64,000 nucleotides of DNA, from contig CAVAQT010000013.1 of NCBI GenBank assembly GCA_963590855.1, forward strand, positions 8,744 to 72,743, read 5' to 3'. Source of the DNA: Ruminococcus_C sp963590855 (GTDB lineage Bacteria > Bacillota > Clostridia > Oscillospirales > Ruminococcaceae). A model generated the notes under the pieces. It worked only from the letters and a program-made list of their open reading frames with translations. It searched no databases and was not told the DNA's origin. Shown one piece after another: positions 8,965 through 18,284 of this stretch. Numbering within the stretch: the first letter of the stretch is position 1; every line of letters starts with the position of its first letter. A program made the position numbers and the translations under genes.

Positions 8965-9580
8965 GAAAAAGCTGTTAAACAAATTGCAGGTGGTTAATAG
9001 GAAAGTCGGAGTCATTCTGGAAGAAAAGAATTCTGAGGTTGATTACGGTGCAAGAATAGGCAGACATTGCTATGGACCGCTCGCAAAGCCGGGAGAGTAT
9101 GACATGAATTTCATAGAAAGCATTGGCTCGTTTTGCAGCTTCGGGTATAACACCGCTGTTGTTCAAACCCACTATATGGGAGTAACAACACATCAGTTCT
9201 TGTTTTCCTCATGGAGGTATCCGGGCTTTCACGAGCAACTTCCGCATGATAAGCAGGAAAAGCTGTTTCGTGAAAATATAGCCTCTCATAAGACGGTGAT
9301 TGGAAATGATGTTTGGACAGGAAGAAACGTAAGTATTATGGCGGGCGTAAAGATTGGGAACGGTGTAATTATCGGAACGGGAGCGGTTGTAACTCATGAC
9401 ATCCCTGATTATGCCATCGCAGTAGGCGTGCCAGCGAAGGTAATTAAGTACCGCTTTACCGATGAACAGATAGAAAAACTGAACAGAATTCAGTGGTGGA
9501 ACTGGGACGATAAAACGATTGCGGAGAGGTATGAGGACTTTTTAGATGTGGAGAGGTTTATTGAGAAGTACACAAAATAG
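8954..9580 (+). CDS. hexapeptide-repeat acetyltransferase (CatB/XAT-like)
   Basis: This 208-aa protein shows left-handed beta-helix hexapeptide repeats, strongest from residue about 115: IGNDVWTGRNVSIMAGVKIG, then VIIGTGAVVTHDIPDYAIAVGVPAKVI. That end is diagnostic of the xenobiotic/sugar O-acetyltransferase group, which are trimers using acetyl-CoA. The catalytic His candidate lies in the THYMGVTTHQF loop near residue 76. It probably O-acetylates a cluster sugar. It overlaps the upstream gene by 11 bases and the flippase gene by 35. Confidence 0.85.
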   Translation: MSIKKKLLNKLQVVNRKVGVILEEKNSEVDYGARIGRHCYGPLAKPGEYDMNFIESIGSFCSFGYNTAVVQTHYMGVTTHQFLFSSWRYPGFHEQLPHDKQEKLFRENIASHKTVIGNDVWTGRNVSIMAGVKIGNGVIIGTGAVVTHDIPDYAIAVGVPAKVIKYRFTDEQIEKLNRIQWWNWDDKTIAERYEDFLDVERFIEKYTK

Positions 9581-11096
9581 CACATCCCAAAACATCCGAT
9601 GGGGTGTTTTGATGTCATATGCGTCGCTGTTGATTTCTTTGCTGGGATCTCTGTTTGTTTCTAACAAGGTTTTGCATTATATCGGAGATTACAATTATGG
9701 ACTGTATACTTTTGTAACGTCTATTACTTCGTGGCTGACGGTGCTGTCCAGTGCGCTTATTGCTTCTTATTTGCGATTTGCGGCCATAGACAACAGAGAA
9801 AATCAATGCGTGGACAGAGTTAACTCACTGTTTTTGAAAATCTTGTCTGCTCTCGGCGGGGGCATTATTTTAATCGGCTGTACGACAGTATTGGCTTTTT
9901 ATTTTACCGGGACATCTTTTGGCGGCTATACCAAAGAGGATTCTGCGCTGATTTATGCTCTGCTGTTACTCTCCATTATCAATATTGGCACGAGTTTTAT
10001 TACCGCCGTTTTTCAACAATACATCAATTACAAGAAACAGTTTATTTTCGATAAAGGCGTTTCTATTATCGTCTCCGTGCTTGGTTTTGCCGGGCACTAT
10101 GTAATTGCGAGGTATACCCGGAACATACTTTTGTTGGCTGCGTTTTCGCTTGTGACAACAACATTTACTTTTGTATGTAATTATACTTTTTGCCGGCAAA
10201 AACTCCAAATGAGATTTGCGCCGTTGAAAATGAGAAATGAAAAGGCGCAAATTTCTTCGATTCTGGTCTTTTCTTCGGTACTGGTGTTCAATAGTATTGT
10301 TGACCAAATCAATTCCAATGTTGATAAGACTCTTCTTGGCTTTTTCTCTATTCCGGAAAACATCACCATGTATCAGATGGGACAGCTTTTTCAGACATAT
10401 CTTGCGAGTGTTGTAACGGCGGTCTCCGTAGTATTTGCGCCGACAATCAACGATATGTGTATTCGGGAAGATGAAAAAGGAGTTTGTACGCTATTTTCGC
10501 GTGTTTCAAGGTTGCAGGGAATAGTTGTTTGTTTTGTGGCGTTTGGCTTTGTTTCGTGCGGAAAGAATTTTATTTTCTGGTGGTTGGGCGATGGTTATAC
10601 CGCGGCGTATGATGTCGGCGCGGTGCTCATGCTGCTTTCCATCATGCCGCTTTCAGTAAAGCTGGCGATTGAAGTGCAGCGTGCAAAAAATATGCATAGA
10701 TTCCGTTCGTATTTGTTCTTTGCTGTTGCAATGCTAAACATTCTGCTGTCGCTGCTGTTCCTTGTAATAATGCCGAAGAAATATGCGATATATGCGTGCC
10801 TGCTTGGAACCATTATTTCAAATATTATTTGCCAGTGGATTGGAATGAACATCTACAACAGCAGAAAAATGAAGTTACCCATGGGAAAACATTTGGCGCA
10901 GCTTGCAAAATATGTAGCATACGGCATAGCAGGATTTGTGGTATCAAACCGCCTGTTCAATGTGTTTTGTACGGGCGTTCCAATGCCTTATCTGGCAAAG
11001 TTTATGTTGCAGGGGATGTGTTATACAGTCGTCTTTTTGACGTTGCTGCTGGCATTTGATCGAGGATTTGTTTTCTCATTCGTTAAAAAGCAGTGA
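9546..11096 (+). CDS. polysaccharide flippase (Wzx-like, MOP superfamily)
   Basis: This protein of about 516 aa has 12 or more membrane helices spread along its length and lacks large soluble domains. It resembles MOP-superfamily Wzx transporters that flip undecaprenyl-linked repeat units outward. The N-terminal LLISLLGSLFVSNKVLHYIG followed by GDYNYGLYTF is the typical start of these exporters. ATG 9546 would overlap the acetyltransferase gene by 35 bases. A TTG at 9561 has GGAGAGG six bases upstream and may be the real start; ATG 9612 is a third option. Together with the Wzy-like protein it defines the export route. Confidence 0.85.
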   Translation: MWRGLLRSTQNSTSQNIRWGVLMSYASLLISLLGSLFVSNKVLHYIGDYNYGLYTFVTSITSWLTVLSSALIASYLRFAAIDNRENQCVDRVNSLFLKILSALGGGIILIGCTTVLAFYFTGTSFGGYTKEDSALIYALLLLSIINIGTSFITAVFQQYINYKKQFIFDKGVSIIVSVLGFAGHYVIARYTRNILLLAAFSLVTTTFTFVCNYTFCRQKLQMRFAPLKMRNEKAQISSILVFSSVLVFNSIVDQINSNVDKTLLGFFSIPENITMYQMGQLFQTYLASVVTAVSVVFAPTINDMCIREDEKGVCTLFSRVSRLQGIVVCFVAFGFVSCGKNFIFWWLGDGYTAAYDVGAVLMLLSIMPLSVKLAIEVQRAKNMHRFRSYLFFAVAMLNILLSLLFLVIMPKKYAIYACLLGTIISNIICQWIGMNIYNSRKMKLPMGKHLAQLAKYVAYGIAGFVVSNRLFNVFCTGVPMPYLAKFMLQGMCYTVVFLTLLLAFDRGFVFSFVKKQ

Positions 11097-11141
11097 AAGG
11101 TACTCTCGTAAAGGCCGAAAGTTCAATGTGAATTTTTTTGA

Positions 11142-11280
11142 TTTTTAATCGCAGGGTTGAGCAAAACTCCGATTTTCTCATGCAAGAACACGGTATATAG
11201 TATTGTTAGCCATTTTCAAATGCAAAATGTTGTGCTTCGCTTTTGTGAATCCTGCGTTTTGCTCATCCCTGTTTTAATCG
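11142..11280. promoter_or_regulatory. long-range inverted repeat in the gap after wzx
   Basis: Bases 11152-11167 (CAGGGTTGAGCAAAAC) pair with 11256-11271 (GTTTTGCTCATCCCTG) with one mismatch, enclosing about 90 bases. The 3' arm ends about 30 bases before the ATG of the next gene, so the structure covers its leader. It is not followed by a T tract, so it is not a standard terminator. It could be a structured leader or a small inverted-repeat insertion. Confidence 0.4.
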
Positions 11281-11299
11281 TAAAGTGGAGGGTAAAAGT

Positions 11300-12294
11300 A
11301 TGGTACGAGAATGTTTTGTAAAAATGTTCCCGGAGACGGGGCTGGAAAAAAATAAAACCGATATTGTGAAAGGTATCCTTGCGCTGTATCTGATTTTAAT
11401 ACATGCAAGGGGGAACACATCGCTTGCCAGTATTACTGCCGTCAATTTTGTCCTCATGGTTTCGGGTCAACTGATATGCAGTTACTTTTTCTTCATGTCG
11501 GGTTATGGCCTGATGCGATCTTATCTGGCTAAAACGGATTATTTGAAGCATTTTCTTCGTCGACATGTGCTTCGGCTTTATGTGCCTTATAGCATAGTGC
11601 TGCTTGCTACCGTTGCGTATAGAGCGTACTCCTGCACGAGAAGATTGATATTATATACTTGCTGCGTTCGCTGACGTTTGGCGGGACATATGCTATCTAC
11701 GGATGGTATGTGCAGGTGACATTGCTGGTATATATTTTGTTTTTTGCTGTGTTCTCCTTGAATCTTGGCGTGGATACGAAAAAGAAAATACTGACGTGTG
11801 GGATTCTTGGATATGTTGCTGTTGCCATAGCAATTGGGGCGCAATCAATGTGGTACGATTCGGTGCTGGCAACTATGCTTGGAGTCTATGCAGCGGATCT
11901 GCCTCGTGTTGAAAGCTCAAAGAAATTCGGGGGGTATTATACGATTTGCCTGATCGGAAGCGTGGTGTGTATTGTGCTCGGCAACAGTTCGCTTTTGTCT
12001 GAATTTGCTTTGCAGAGGATTGCTTTCAAAATTGTTGCACCTTTTTTTGTGCTGCCTGTGTTAGTTATGCTGATGAGCGCATTCAAGAAGAAGTTTAGAT
12101 TCAGCGGTAAAATTGCGGCGATATCTCTCTATATATATTTAACGCATGGAATTGCGGTGTCATTTTGGCACGATGTTATAAAAATCGATAATCAGCTCGT
12201 ATACATAGCAGTCGTTTATATGTTTTCTGTTTTGATGGCATATGGGCTAAAGCTTGTAAGCGATCCCATCAATAGGAAATTAAATGGAGGATGA
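11300..12294 (+). pseudogene. acyltransferase-3 family membrane protein, frameshifted
   Basis: Two reading frames together make one acyltransferase-3 (OafA-like) integral membrane protein, which would O-acetylate the polysaccharide. The first frame (ATG 11300 behind GGAGGG) carries the early helices and SYFFFMSGYGLMRSYL, a family hallmark, then leaves the frame near 11640. The other frame is open from 11623 and continues with LLRSLTFGGTYAIYGWYVQV through the later helices to the stop at 12294. The span is 995 bases, one short of a multiple of three, so a single-base deletion between 11623 and 11674 explains it and restoring it gives about 331 aa. It is inactive as written unless the indel is an assembly error. 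Confidence 0.8.
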
Positions 12295-12300
12295 TTTTAT

Positions 12301-13316
12301 ATGGGTTTGAAAACTGAAAATACCGGCTTTCCTACGCGGGAATGTACAACTTGCCTAAAAGGACTTTTCTCGTGCTTTGTTTTATGGCATCACATATCTC
12401 AGAAAAGTATGCGCTTTTATGCGACGAATCTTGGAACGGTTTTTCAGATGATGGGATATCTATCTGTAGCAGTGTTCTTTTTCATCTCCGGTTATGGACT
12501 GATGAAATCTGCGGGGGTATTCATTATATAGAAAAGTTTCCGAGAAACAGAATACTTACCTTTTATGTGGATGTTCTGGTCATAGCGGTGATCTATTCTG
12601 CGGTGAGGCTTGTTACGGAAAAAACGCTGGATTGGGTGCTCATTATTAAAACACTGACATACGGGAATACGATTATATCGAACGGTTGGTACTTTCAGGT
12701 TATGCTTATCCTTTATTTGCTGTTCTGGATATCCGGAAAGACAACAAAAACAAGTAAAAGTTTGCTGATCGTTTGTACATCCTTGGTGACTGCATTTTGT
12801 CTGCTGTGTATGGTTATAAAAGAGCCTCAGACACGATACGAAAGCGTCATGGCGTTTTCACTTGGAATGGCTGTGGCATATGACCAGAAACTTGAGTGCC
12901 TTTGCAGAACAAGAGTAAGCGCAATTGTTGCGATGGTTGTTTTTATTGTTAGTGTGTTTGGCGAGTATCTGCTGCGCGGGACAGCTATAGGAATCGTGAG
13001 TAAGACGGTTTCCGCCTTGGCATTCGTGATTTGCGTGTTGAGGTTTGTTACAGTTATTGATCACACACGAGGAAGTGTGTTGTTGACCAACCCGGTAATG
13101 AAATGGCTGGGGAATCGATCATTTGAGATATATGCACTGCAAGGATTTTTTATAAATACCCTGCGGGGTGTAGATGCAGTTTACGATTGCCTGCCGCTGT
13201 ATGCGGTTATGGTGCTTGCACTTACTATGGTTTCGGCAACAATTATTCACATACCGATTACATGGCTTAATGGGGTGATCAAGCACGGGAATGGAAAGAT
13301 TGAGAAAGCGGCATGA
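12301..13316 (+). pseudogene. second acyltransferase-3 family membrane protein, frameshifted
   Basis: This is a paralogue of the preceding gene, six bases downstream. The first frame gives an N-terminus with FFFISGYGLMKS and stops at 12531. The frame that continues (IHYIEKFPRNRILTFYVDV onward, with many helices and GNRSFEIYALQGFF near the end) runs to 13316. The switch falls at a run of five G at about 12515-12519. Adding one G joins the frames exactly and gives about 338 aa, consistent with the 1,016-base span being one base short. A G-tract slip could be real on/off switching, decay, or a sequencing deletion. Confidence 0.8.
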
Positions 13317-13362
13317 TGAAGATCAAACCACTGATAAGATCGGGAAGTTAGGCTTGGCGAAA

Positions 13363-13391
13363 TTGATACATATGCAAGTGATTTGTATTGA
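13363..13391 (+). promoter_or_regulatory. weak candidate promoter before capE
   Basis: TTGATA at 13363-13368 and TATTGA at 13386-13391 are spaced by 17 bases, in the 111-base gap between the second acyltransferase and capE. The -10 box is a poor match. The idea gains some weight because base composition and codon use change at this junction, as if an independently acquired block starts here. Confidence 0.3.
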
Positions 13392-13427
13392 AACATAAAC
13401 CGAAAGAATAGAGAGGAAGAAAGTCTT

Positions 13428-14495
13428 ATGCACAACATAACAGAGGCGTTCAAAAATAAAAAACTGGTAATCACCGGCGGCACGGGCTCGTTCGGTTCAA
13501 CTGTACTTAAACATTTCCTGACCACCGACATCGGAGAAATCCGCATTATTTCCCGTGACGAGAAAAAGCAGGACTGGATGCGGCATACGCTTCAAGCACA
13601 GTATCCGGATTATGCGGGGAAAGTCCAATTCTACGTGGGCGATGTGAGAAACGTGGACTCTGTTCGTGATGTCATGTACGGTGCGGACTATGTGTTCCAT
13701 GCCGCCGCGCTGAAAGAAGTCCCTTCCTGCGAGTTCTTCCCGATGGAGGCAGTGAGAACCAACATTCTCGGCACAGATAATGTCATTACGGCAGCAGTGG
13801 AGAACAAGGTGGAGCGGGTCGTGTTCCTGTCCACAGACAAGGCGGCCTATCCCATCAACACGATGGGCATGACCAAGGCTGTGGGCGAAAAAGTCGTACA
13901 AGCCCGTGCGCAGAAGGCGTTTGAGCGTGGCGGTACGGTTCTTGCGTGTACCCGCTACGGTAATGTCATGTGTAGCCGAGGCTCTGTTATTCCTCTTTTC
14001 ATTGATCAGATCAAGCGGAAAGCTCCCATCACCATCACCGACCCGAACATGACGCGCTTCCTCATGAACCTTGATGAGGCTGTAGACCTGGTTGCGTTTG
14101 CCTTTGAACACGCCGAGCCGGGCGATCTGTTCGTGCAGAAAGCGGACGCAAGTACCATCGGGGATCTTGCGAAGGGCGTTATGAAGGTATTCGGGGAGAC
14201 GGAATGTAAGATTATTGGATCTCGTCACGGCGAGAAGCTCTACGAAACTTTGGTGACGAGAGAAGAAATGCTCCGTTCCGTGGATATGGGACATTATTAC
14301 CGCATCATGCCAGATGCCCGCGGACTGAACTACGACAAGTTCTATGTTGAGGGCACTGTGACCACACAGGGTGACGAGGCGTATACGAGCCACAATACGG
14401 TTCGTCTCGATGTAGACGGCGTGGTCAAGAAGATCAGGGGCACGGACTATGTGAAGGAAGAATTGGAAGGAAAGCCGCACTCGGTAGAGGCGTAA
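13428..14495 (+). CDS. capE: UDP-GlcNAc 4,6-dehydratase/5-epimerase CapE
   Basis: This 355-aa extended short-chain dehydrogenase/reductase starts UDP-L-FucNAc synthesis from UDP-GlcNAc by dehydration and C5 epimerisation. The NAD(P)-binding glycine motif GGTGSFG is at residues 17-23. The active-site region STDKAAYPINTMGMTKAVGEK (about 137-157) carries a Met where most SDR enzymes have Tyr, as in the CapE/FlaA1 group. The gene is followed by the matching epimerase and reductase genes. Codon use is richer in G and C at third positions than the glycosyltransferase genes upstream. Confidence 0.92.
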   Translation: MHNITEAFKNKKLVITGGTGSFGSTVLKHFLTTDIGEIRIISRDEKKQDWMRHTLQAQYPDYAGKVQFYVGDVRNVDSVRDVMYGADYVFHAAALKEVPSCEFFPMEAVRTNILGTDNVITAAVENKVERVVFLSTDKAAYPINTMGMTKAVGEKVVQARAQKAFERGGTVLACTRYGNVMCSRGSVIPLFIDQIKRKAPITITDPNMTRFLMNLDEAVDLVAFAFEHAEPGDLFVQKADASTIGDLAKGVMKVFGETECKIIGSRHGEKLYETLVTREEMLRSVDMGHYYRIMPDARGLNYDKFYVEGTVTTQGDEAYTSHNTVRLDVDGVVKKIRGTDYVKEELEGKPHSVEA

Positions 14496-14551
14496 ACCGC
14501 CCCCTGACATAAAGAATACATATCCCCTCTGCCGGAAGAAAGGAATAACGA

Positions 14552-15724
14552 ATGGATACAAACTGGAAAGAAAACGGCAAAATCAAGCTGATGATTATCG
14601 TCGGCACACGCCCGGAGATCATCCGCCTTGCCGCAGTGATCAAGAAATGCCGGAAATATTTCGATACGCTTCTGGTTCACACGGGGCAGAATTATGACTA
14701 TAACCTCAACGGCGTGTTTTTCAAGGACTTGGGGCTTGATGATCCTGAACTGTACCTGAACGCGGTCGGCGCAGACCTCGGCGAGACGATGGGGAATATC
14801 ATAAGCTCATCCTACAAAGCGATGGTCGAGCTGAAGCCGGACGCGGTTCTGGTGCTGGGCGACACGAACAGCTGCCTGTCCGTCATCGGCGCAAAGCGGC
14901 TGCATATCCCGATCTTCCACATGGAGGCGGGCAACCGCTGCAAGGACGAGTGTCTGCCGGAGGAAACAAATCGCCGTATCGTGGACATTATCTCCGATGT
15001 AAACCTTGCTTACTCCGAACACGCGAGAAGGTACCTTGCAGACTGCGGTCTGCCGAAGGAGCATACTTATGTGACGGGATCACCTATGGCAGAAGTGCTG
15101 ACGGATAATCTTGCGGCAATCGAAGCAAGCGATATCCACGCCCGTCTCGGACTTGAAAAGGGCAAGTACATCCTTCTTTCCGCGCACCGTGAGGAGAACA
15201 TCGACACCGAGAAGAATTTCACCAGTCTTTTCACGGCTATCAACAAAATGGCGGAAAAGTACGATATGCCGATTCTGTACTCCTGCCACCCTCGTTCTCG
15301 AAAGCGTTTGGAGCAGAGCGGATTTGAGCTTGACAAGAGAGTGATCCAACACGAACCGCTGGGCTTCCATGACTACAACTGCCTGCAAATGAATGCATTC
15401 TGTGTAGTCAGTGACAGCGGCACATTGCCGGAGGAAAGCAGCTTTTTCACCTCTATCGGTCATCCCATCCCGGCTGTCTGCATCCGTACCTCCACGGAGC
15501 GTCCTGAAGCACTGGACAAGGGCTGCTTCATCCTGTCTGGCATCGACACAAAGGGACTGCTGCAAGCGGTGGACACGGCGGTGGAAATGGTGAAGGACGA
15601 GGTAAACGGCGGTGCGATTCCCGTACCGGACTATACGGACATAAACGTCTCCGATAAGGTTGTGAAGATCATCCAGTCCTACGTTGGCGTGGTCAATAAG
15701 ATGGTTTGGAGGAAGGACGGATGA
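14552..15724 (+). CDS. capG: UDP-N-acetylglucosamine 2-epimerase family, CapG
   Basis: This 390-aa protein is a non-hydrolysing UDP-HexNAc 2-epimerase (WecB-like). Motifs are GTRPEIIRLA from residue 18, HTGQNYDYNLN near 47, the active-site HMEAGNR near 124, and SDSGTLPEESSF near 288. Sandwiched between capE and capF it should be the CapG step that makes UDP-L-FucNAc, rather than a housekeeping wecB. GAAAGGAA precedes the ATG. The stop overlaps capF as ATGA. Confidence 0.92.
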   Translation: MDTNWKENGKIKLMIIVGTRPEIIRLAAVIKKCRKYFDTLLVHTGQNYDYNLNGVFFKDLGLDDPELYLNAVGADLGETMGNIISSSYKAMVELKPDAVLVLGDTNSCLSVIGAKRLHIPIFHMEAGNRCKDECLPEETNRRIVDIISDVNLAYSEHARRYLADCGLPKEHTYVTGSPMAEVLTDNLAAIEASDIHARLGLEKGKYILLSAHREENIDTEKNFTSLFTAINKMAEKYDMPILYSCHPRSRKRLEQSGFELDKRVIQHEPLGFHDYNCLQMNAFCVVSDSGTLPEESSFFTSIGHPIPAVCIRTSTERPEALDKGCFILSGIDTKGLLQAVDTAVEMVKDEVNGGAIPVPDYTDINVSDKVVKIIQSYVGVVNKMVWRKDG

Positions 15725-16920
15725 AGATATTAGTTACCGGTGCGGCGGGCTTCGTTGGCCGCAACCTTGTAGAAAATCTGAAGAATATCCGTGACGGCAA
15801 GAACAGGACAAGACCCGCCCTGAAAATCGAGACAATATATGAATATGACAGGGACAACACAGCGGAGAAACTGGATGCTTTTTGCTGCGACTGCGATTTC
15901 GTGTTCAATCTCGCCGGGGTGAACCGTCCGAAAGACCCTGCCGAATTTAAGGCGGGCAACTTCGGCTTTGCGTCCACGCTGCTGGATACGCTGAAAAAGC
16001 ATCATAACAAATGTCCCGTCATGCTCTCGTCCTCCATTCAGGCTACCCTTGCTGGACGTTTCGGCACGTCCGAATACGGTTTGTCCAAGCGAGACGGGGA
16101 AGAATTGTTTTTCCGTTATGCCAAGGAAACCGGCGCAACGGTCTATGTCTACCGCTTTCCGAACCTTGTGGGCAAATGGGTAAGGCCCAACTACAACAGC
16201 GCGGTCGGCACATTTTGCAACAATATTGCGAATGACCTGCCGATTACCGTGAACGATCCCAGCGTAGAGATGGAGCTGCTTTTCATCGACGATCTTCTGG
16301 AGGAAATGTACGACGCGCTGGAGGATAAGCCTCACCGCTGTGAATTTGACGGCGTGAATACCGTTTTCACCGAAAACGGCAAATATTGTGCCGCGCCCGT
16401 GACGCACAAGGCAACGCTGGGGTATATCGTCGAGTGCCTTCACACCTTCCACGACCAGCCGCAGACGCTCGTCATGCCGCAGATCGCGTCGGGATCATTT
16501 GAAAAGAAGCTGTATTCAATGTATTTGAGCTATCTTCCGAAAGAGAAAATCGCATTCGACCTAAAGATGAACTGTGATGATAGGGGCTCCTTCACGGAGC
16601 TGTTGAAAACCGTTGACCACGGTCAATTCTCCGTAAATATCTCCAAGCCCGGCATCACAAAGGGACAGCACTGGCACAACAGCAAGTGGGAATTTTTCAT
16701 CGTTGTCAGCGGTCACGGACTGATCCAAGAGCGTAAAATCGGCACGGATGAAGTTATCGAATTTGAAGTGAGCGGAGACAAAATTCAGGCAGTCCATATG
16801 CTGCCGGGGTATACGCACAATATCATCAATCTATCCGAGACGGAAAACCTCGTCACCCTCATGTGGGCGAATGAGATGTTCGACCCTGAACATCCCGATA
16901 CATTTGGGGAGAATGTATAA
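15721..16920 (+). CDS. capF: bifunctional epimerase/reductase-cupin CapF
   Basis: This 399-aa two-domain protein has an N-terminal SDR domain (GAAGFVG, residues 7-13; YGLSK as the Y-x3-K pair near 121) and a C-terminal cupin domain from about residue 275. The cupin has QHWHNSKWE metal ligands near 313-321 and a PGYTHNI motif. This fusion is specific to CapF, which performs C3 epimerisation and C4 reduction. I chose ATG 15721 over an in-frame TTG at 15706 because GGAGGAAGGA lies directly in front. The overlap with capG implies coupled translation. Confidence 0.93.
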   Translation: MKILVTGAAGFVGRNLVENLKNIRDGKNRTRPALKIETIYEYDRDNTAEKLDAFCCDCDFVFNLAGVNRPKDPAEFKAGNFGFASTLLDTLKKHHNKCPVMLSSSIQATLAGRFGTSEYGLSKRDGEELFFRYAKETGATVYVYRFPNLVGKWVRPNYNSAVGTFCNNIANDLPITVNDPSVEMELLFIDDLLEEMYDALEDKPHRCEFDGVNTVFTENGKYCAAPVTHKATLGYIVECLHTFHDQPQTLVMPQIASGSFEKKLYSMYLSYLPKEKIAFDLKMNCDDRGSFTELLKTVDHGQFSVNISKPGITKGQHWHNSKWEFFIVVSGHGLIQERKIGTDEVIEFEVSGDKIQAVHMLPGYTHNIINLSETENLVTLMWANEMFDPEHPDTFGENV

Positions 16921-16946
16921 AAGCGAAAGGAGAGCATGCATTAAAT

Positions 16947-18185
16947 ATGAACATCGCAGTTGCCGGAACCGGCTATGTTGGTTTGTCAATATCGGTGCTG
17001 TTGGCACAGCACAACAAAGTTACAGCGGTTGACATTATTCCCGAAAAGGTGGAACTGATCAACCAAAGAAAATCCCCCATACAGGACGAGTACATAGAAA
17101 AATATCTTGCCGAGAAGGAACTTGACCTTGTGGCAACACTTGACGCGGAAAGCGCGTACAAGGATGCGGATTTTGTTGTGATTGCCGCGCCGACCAACTA
17201 TGACAGTCAGAAGAATTTCTTTGATACCTCTGCAGTTGAATCGGTCATCAAGCTTGTTATGCAGTACAATCCGAACGCAATCATGGTCATAAAGTCCACC
17301 ATCCCGGTTGGTTTTACGGCAAGCGTGAGAGAAAAGTATAACTGCAAGAACATCATTTTCAGCCCGGAGTTTCTCCGCGAGTCAAAGGCTCTTTATGACA
17401 ACCTCTATCCCAGCCGCATTATTGTCGGTACAGATATGAGTGACAAAAGACTTGTCAAAGCCGCAAACGATTTCGCAAAGCTCCTGCAGGAGGGCGCGAT
17501 CAAGGAGAACATTGACACGCTGATTATGGGCTTTACCGAGGCAGAGGCGGTCAAGCTGTTTGCCAACACCTATCTTGCCCTGCGCGTTTCCTATTTCAAC
17601 GAGCTTGATACTTATGCTGAAATGAAAGGACTTGACACGCAGAAGATTATCGAGGGAGTGTGCCTTGATCCGCGTATCGGCAATCACTATAACAATCCGT
17701 CCTTCGGCTACGGCGGCTATTGCCTGCCCAAAGACACAAAGCAGCTCCTTGCCAACTATGCCGATGTGCCGCAGAACATGATGTCCGCTATCGTGGAATC
17801 CAATCGGACGCGCAAGGACTTTATTGCCGACAGAGTACTCCGTATGGCAGGCTATTACGGGTATGAAGAAGATAACGCTTACAGCAAAGCAAAGGAAATG
17901 CCTGTTACGATTGGCGTGTATCGGCTTACGATGAAATCCAACTCCGACAACTTCCGTCAGTCCTCTATTCAGGGCGTTATGAAGCGGATCAAGGCAAAGG
18001 GCGCAACGGTTGTTATTTACGAGCCGACATTAAAGGACGGCGAAACCTTCTTCGGCAGTGAAATCGTCAACGATCTTGCAAAATTCAAGGATATGTGCAA
18101 TGCCATCATCGCAAACCGCTATGACAGCTGCCTTGACGATGTGGCCGGCAAGGTTTATACAAGAGATATTTTCAGACGGGATTAA
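16947..18185 (+). CDS. ugd: UDP-glucose/UDP-sugar 6-dehydrogenase family
   Basis: This 412-aa protein is a UDP-glucose/GDP-mannose dehydrogenase that oxidises the C6 alcohol of a nucleotide sugar to a uronate using NAD. The NAD motif GTGYVGLS is at residues 7-14. FGYGGYCLPKDTKQ holds the catalytic Cys at about 259, and SPEFLRESKALYDN near 139 is the substrate-binding block. Length and motifs fit UDP-glucose 6-dehydrogenase giving UDP-glucuronate, though UDP-HexNAc dehydrogenases belong to the same family. It is the last gene before the terminator at 18.2 kb. Confidence 0.87.
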   Translation: MNIAVAGTGYVGLSISVLLAQHNKVTAVDIIPEKVELINQRKSPIQDEYIEKYLAEKELDLVATLDAESAYKDADFVVIAAPTNYDSQKNFFDTSAVESVIKLVMQYNPNAIMVIKSTIPVGFTASVREKYNCKNIIFSPEFLRESKALYDNLYPSRIIVGTDMSDKRLVKAANDFAKLLQEGAIKENIDTLIMGFTEAEAVKLFANTYLALRVSYFNELDTYAEMKGLDTQKIIEGVCLDPRIGNHYNNPSFGYGGYCLPKDTKQLLANYADVPQNMMSAIVESNRTRKDFIADRVLRMAGYYGYEEDNAYSKAKEMPVTIGVYRLTMKSNSDNFRQSSIQGVMKRIKAKGATVVIYEPTLKDGETFFGSEIVNDLAKFKDMCNAIIANRYDSCLDDVAGKVYTRDIFRRD

Positions 18186-18214
18186 CTTAATTGCGAACAA
18201 ATTTATGACACGAT

Positions 18215-18241
18215 AAAAAAGCAGACTTGTTCTGCTTTTTT
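18215..18241 (+). terminator. intrinsic terminator of the polysaccharide operon
   Basis: AAAAAAGCAGA (18215-18225) and TCTGCTTTTTT (18231-18241) form an 11-base-pair stem around CTTGT. The A and T tracts at either side make it work on both strands. It sits 30 bases after ugd and marks the end of the cluster. Confidence 0.92.
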
Positions 18242-18284
18242 GTCGGCAAGCCGAATTGAATTGAAACAAAGGGAAACTGCAAAA

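Noticed and set aside
13497..14561. Minus-strand open frame of 354 codons opposite capE
   Set aside because: capE is unambiguous on the plus strand, and the antisense product is His/Arg-rich with no known fold.
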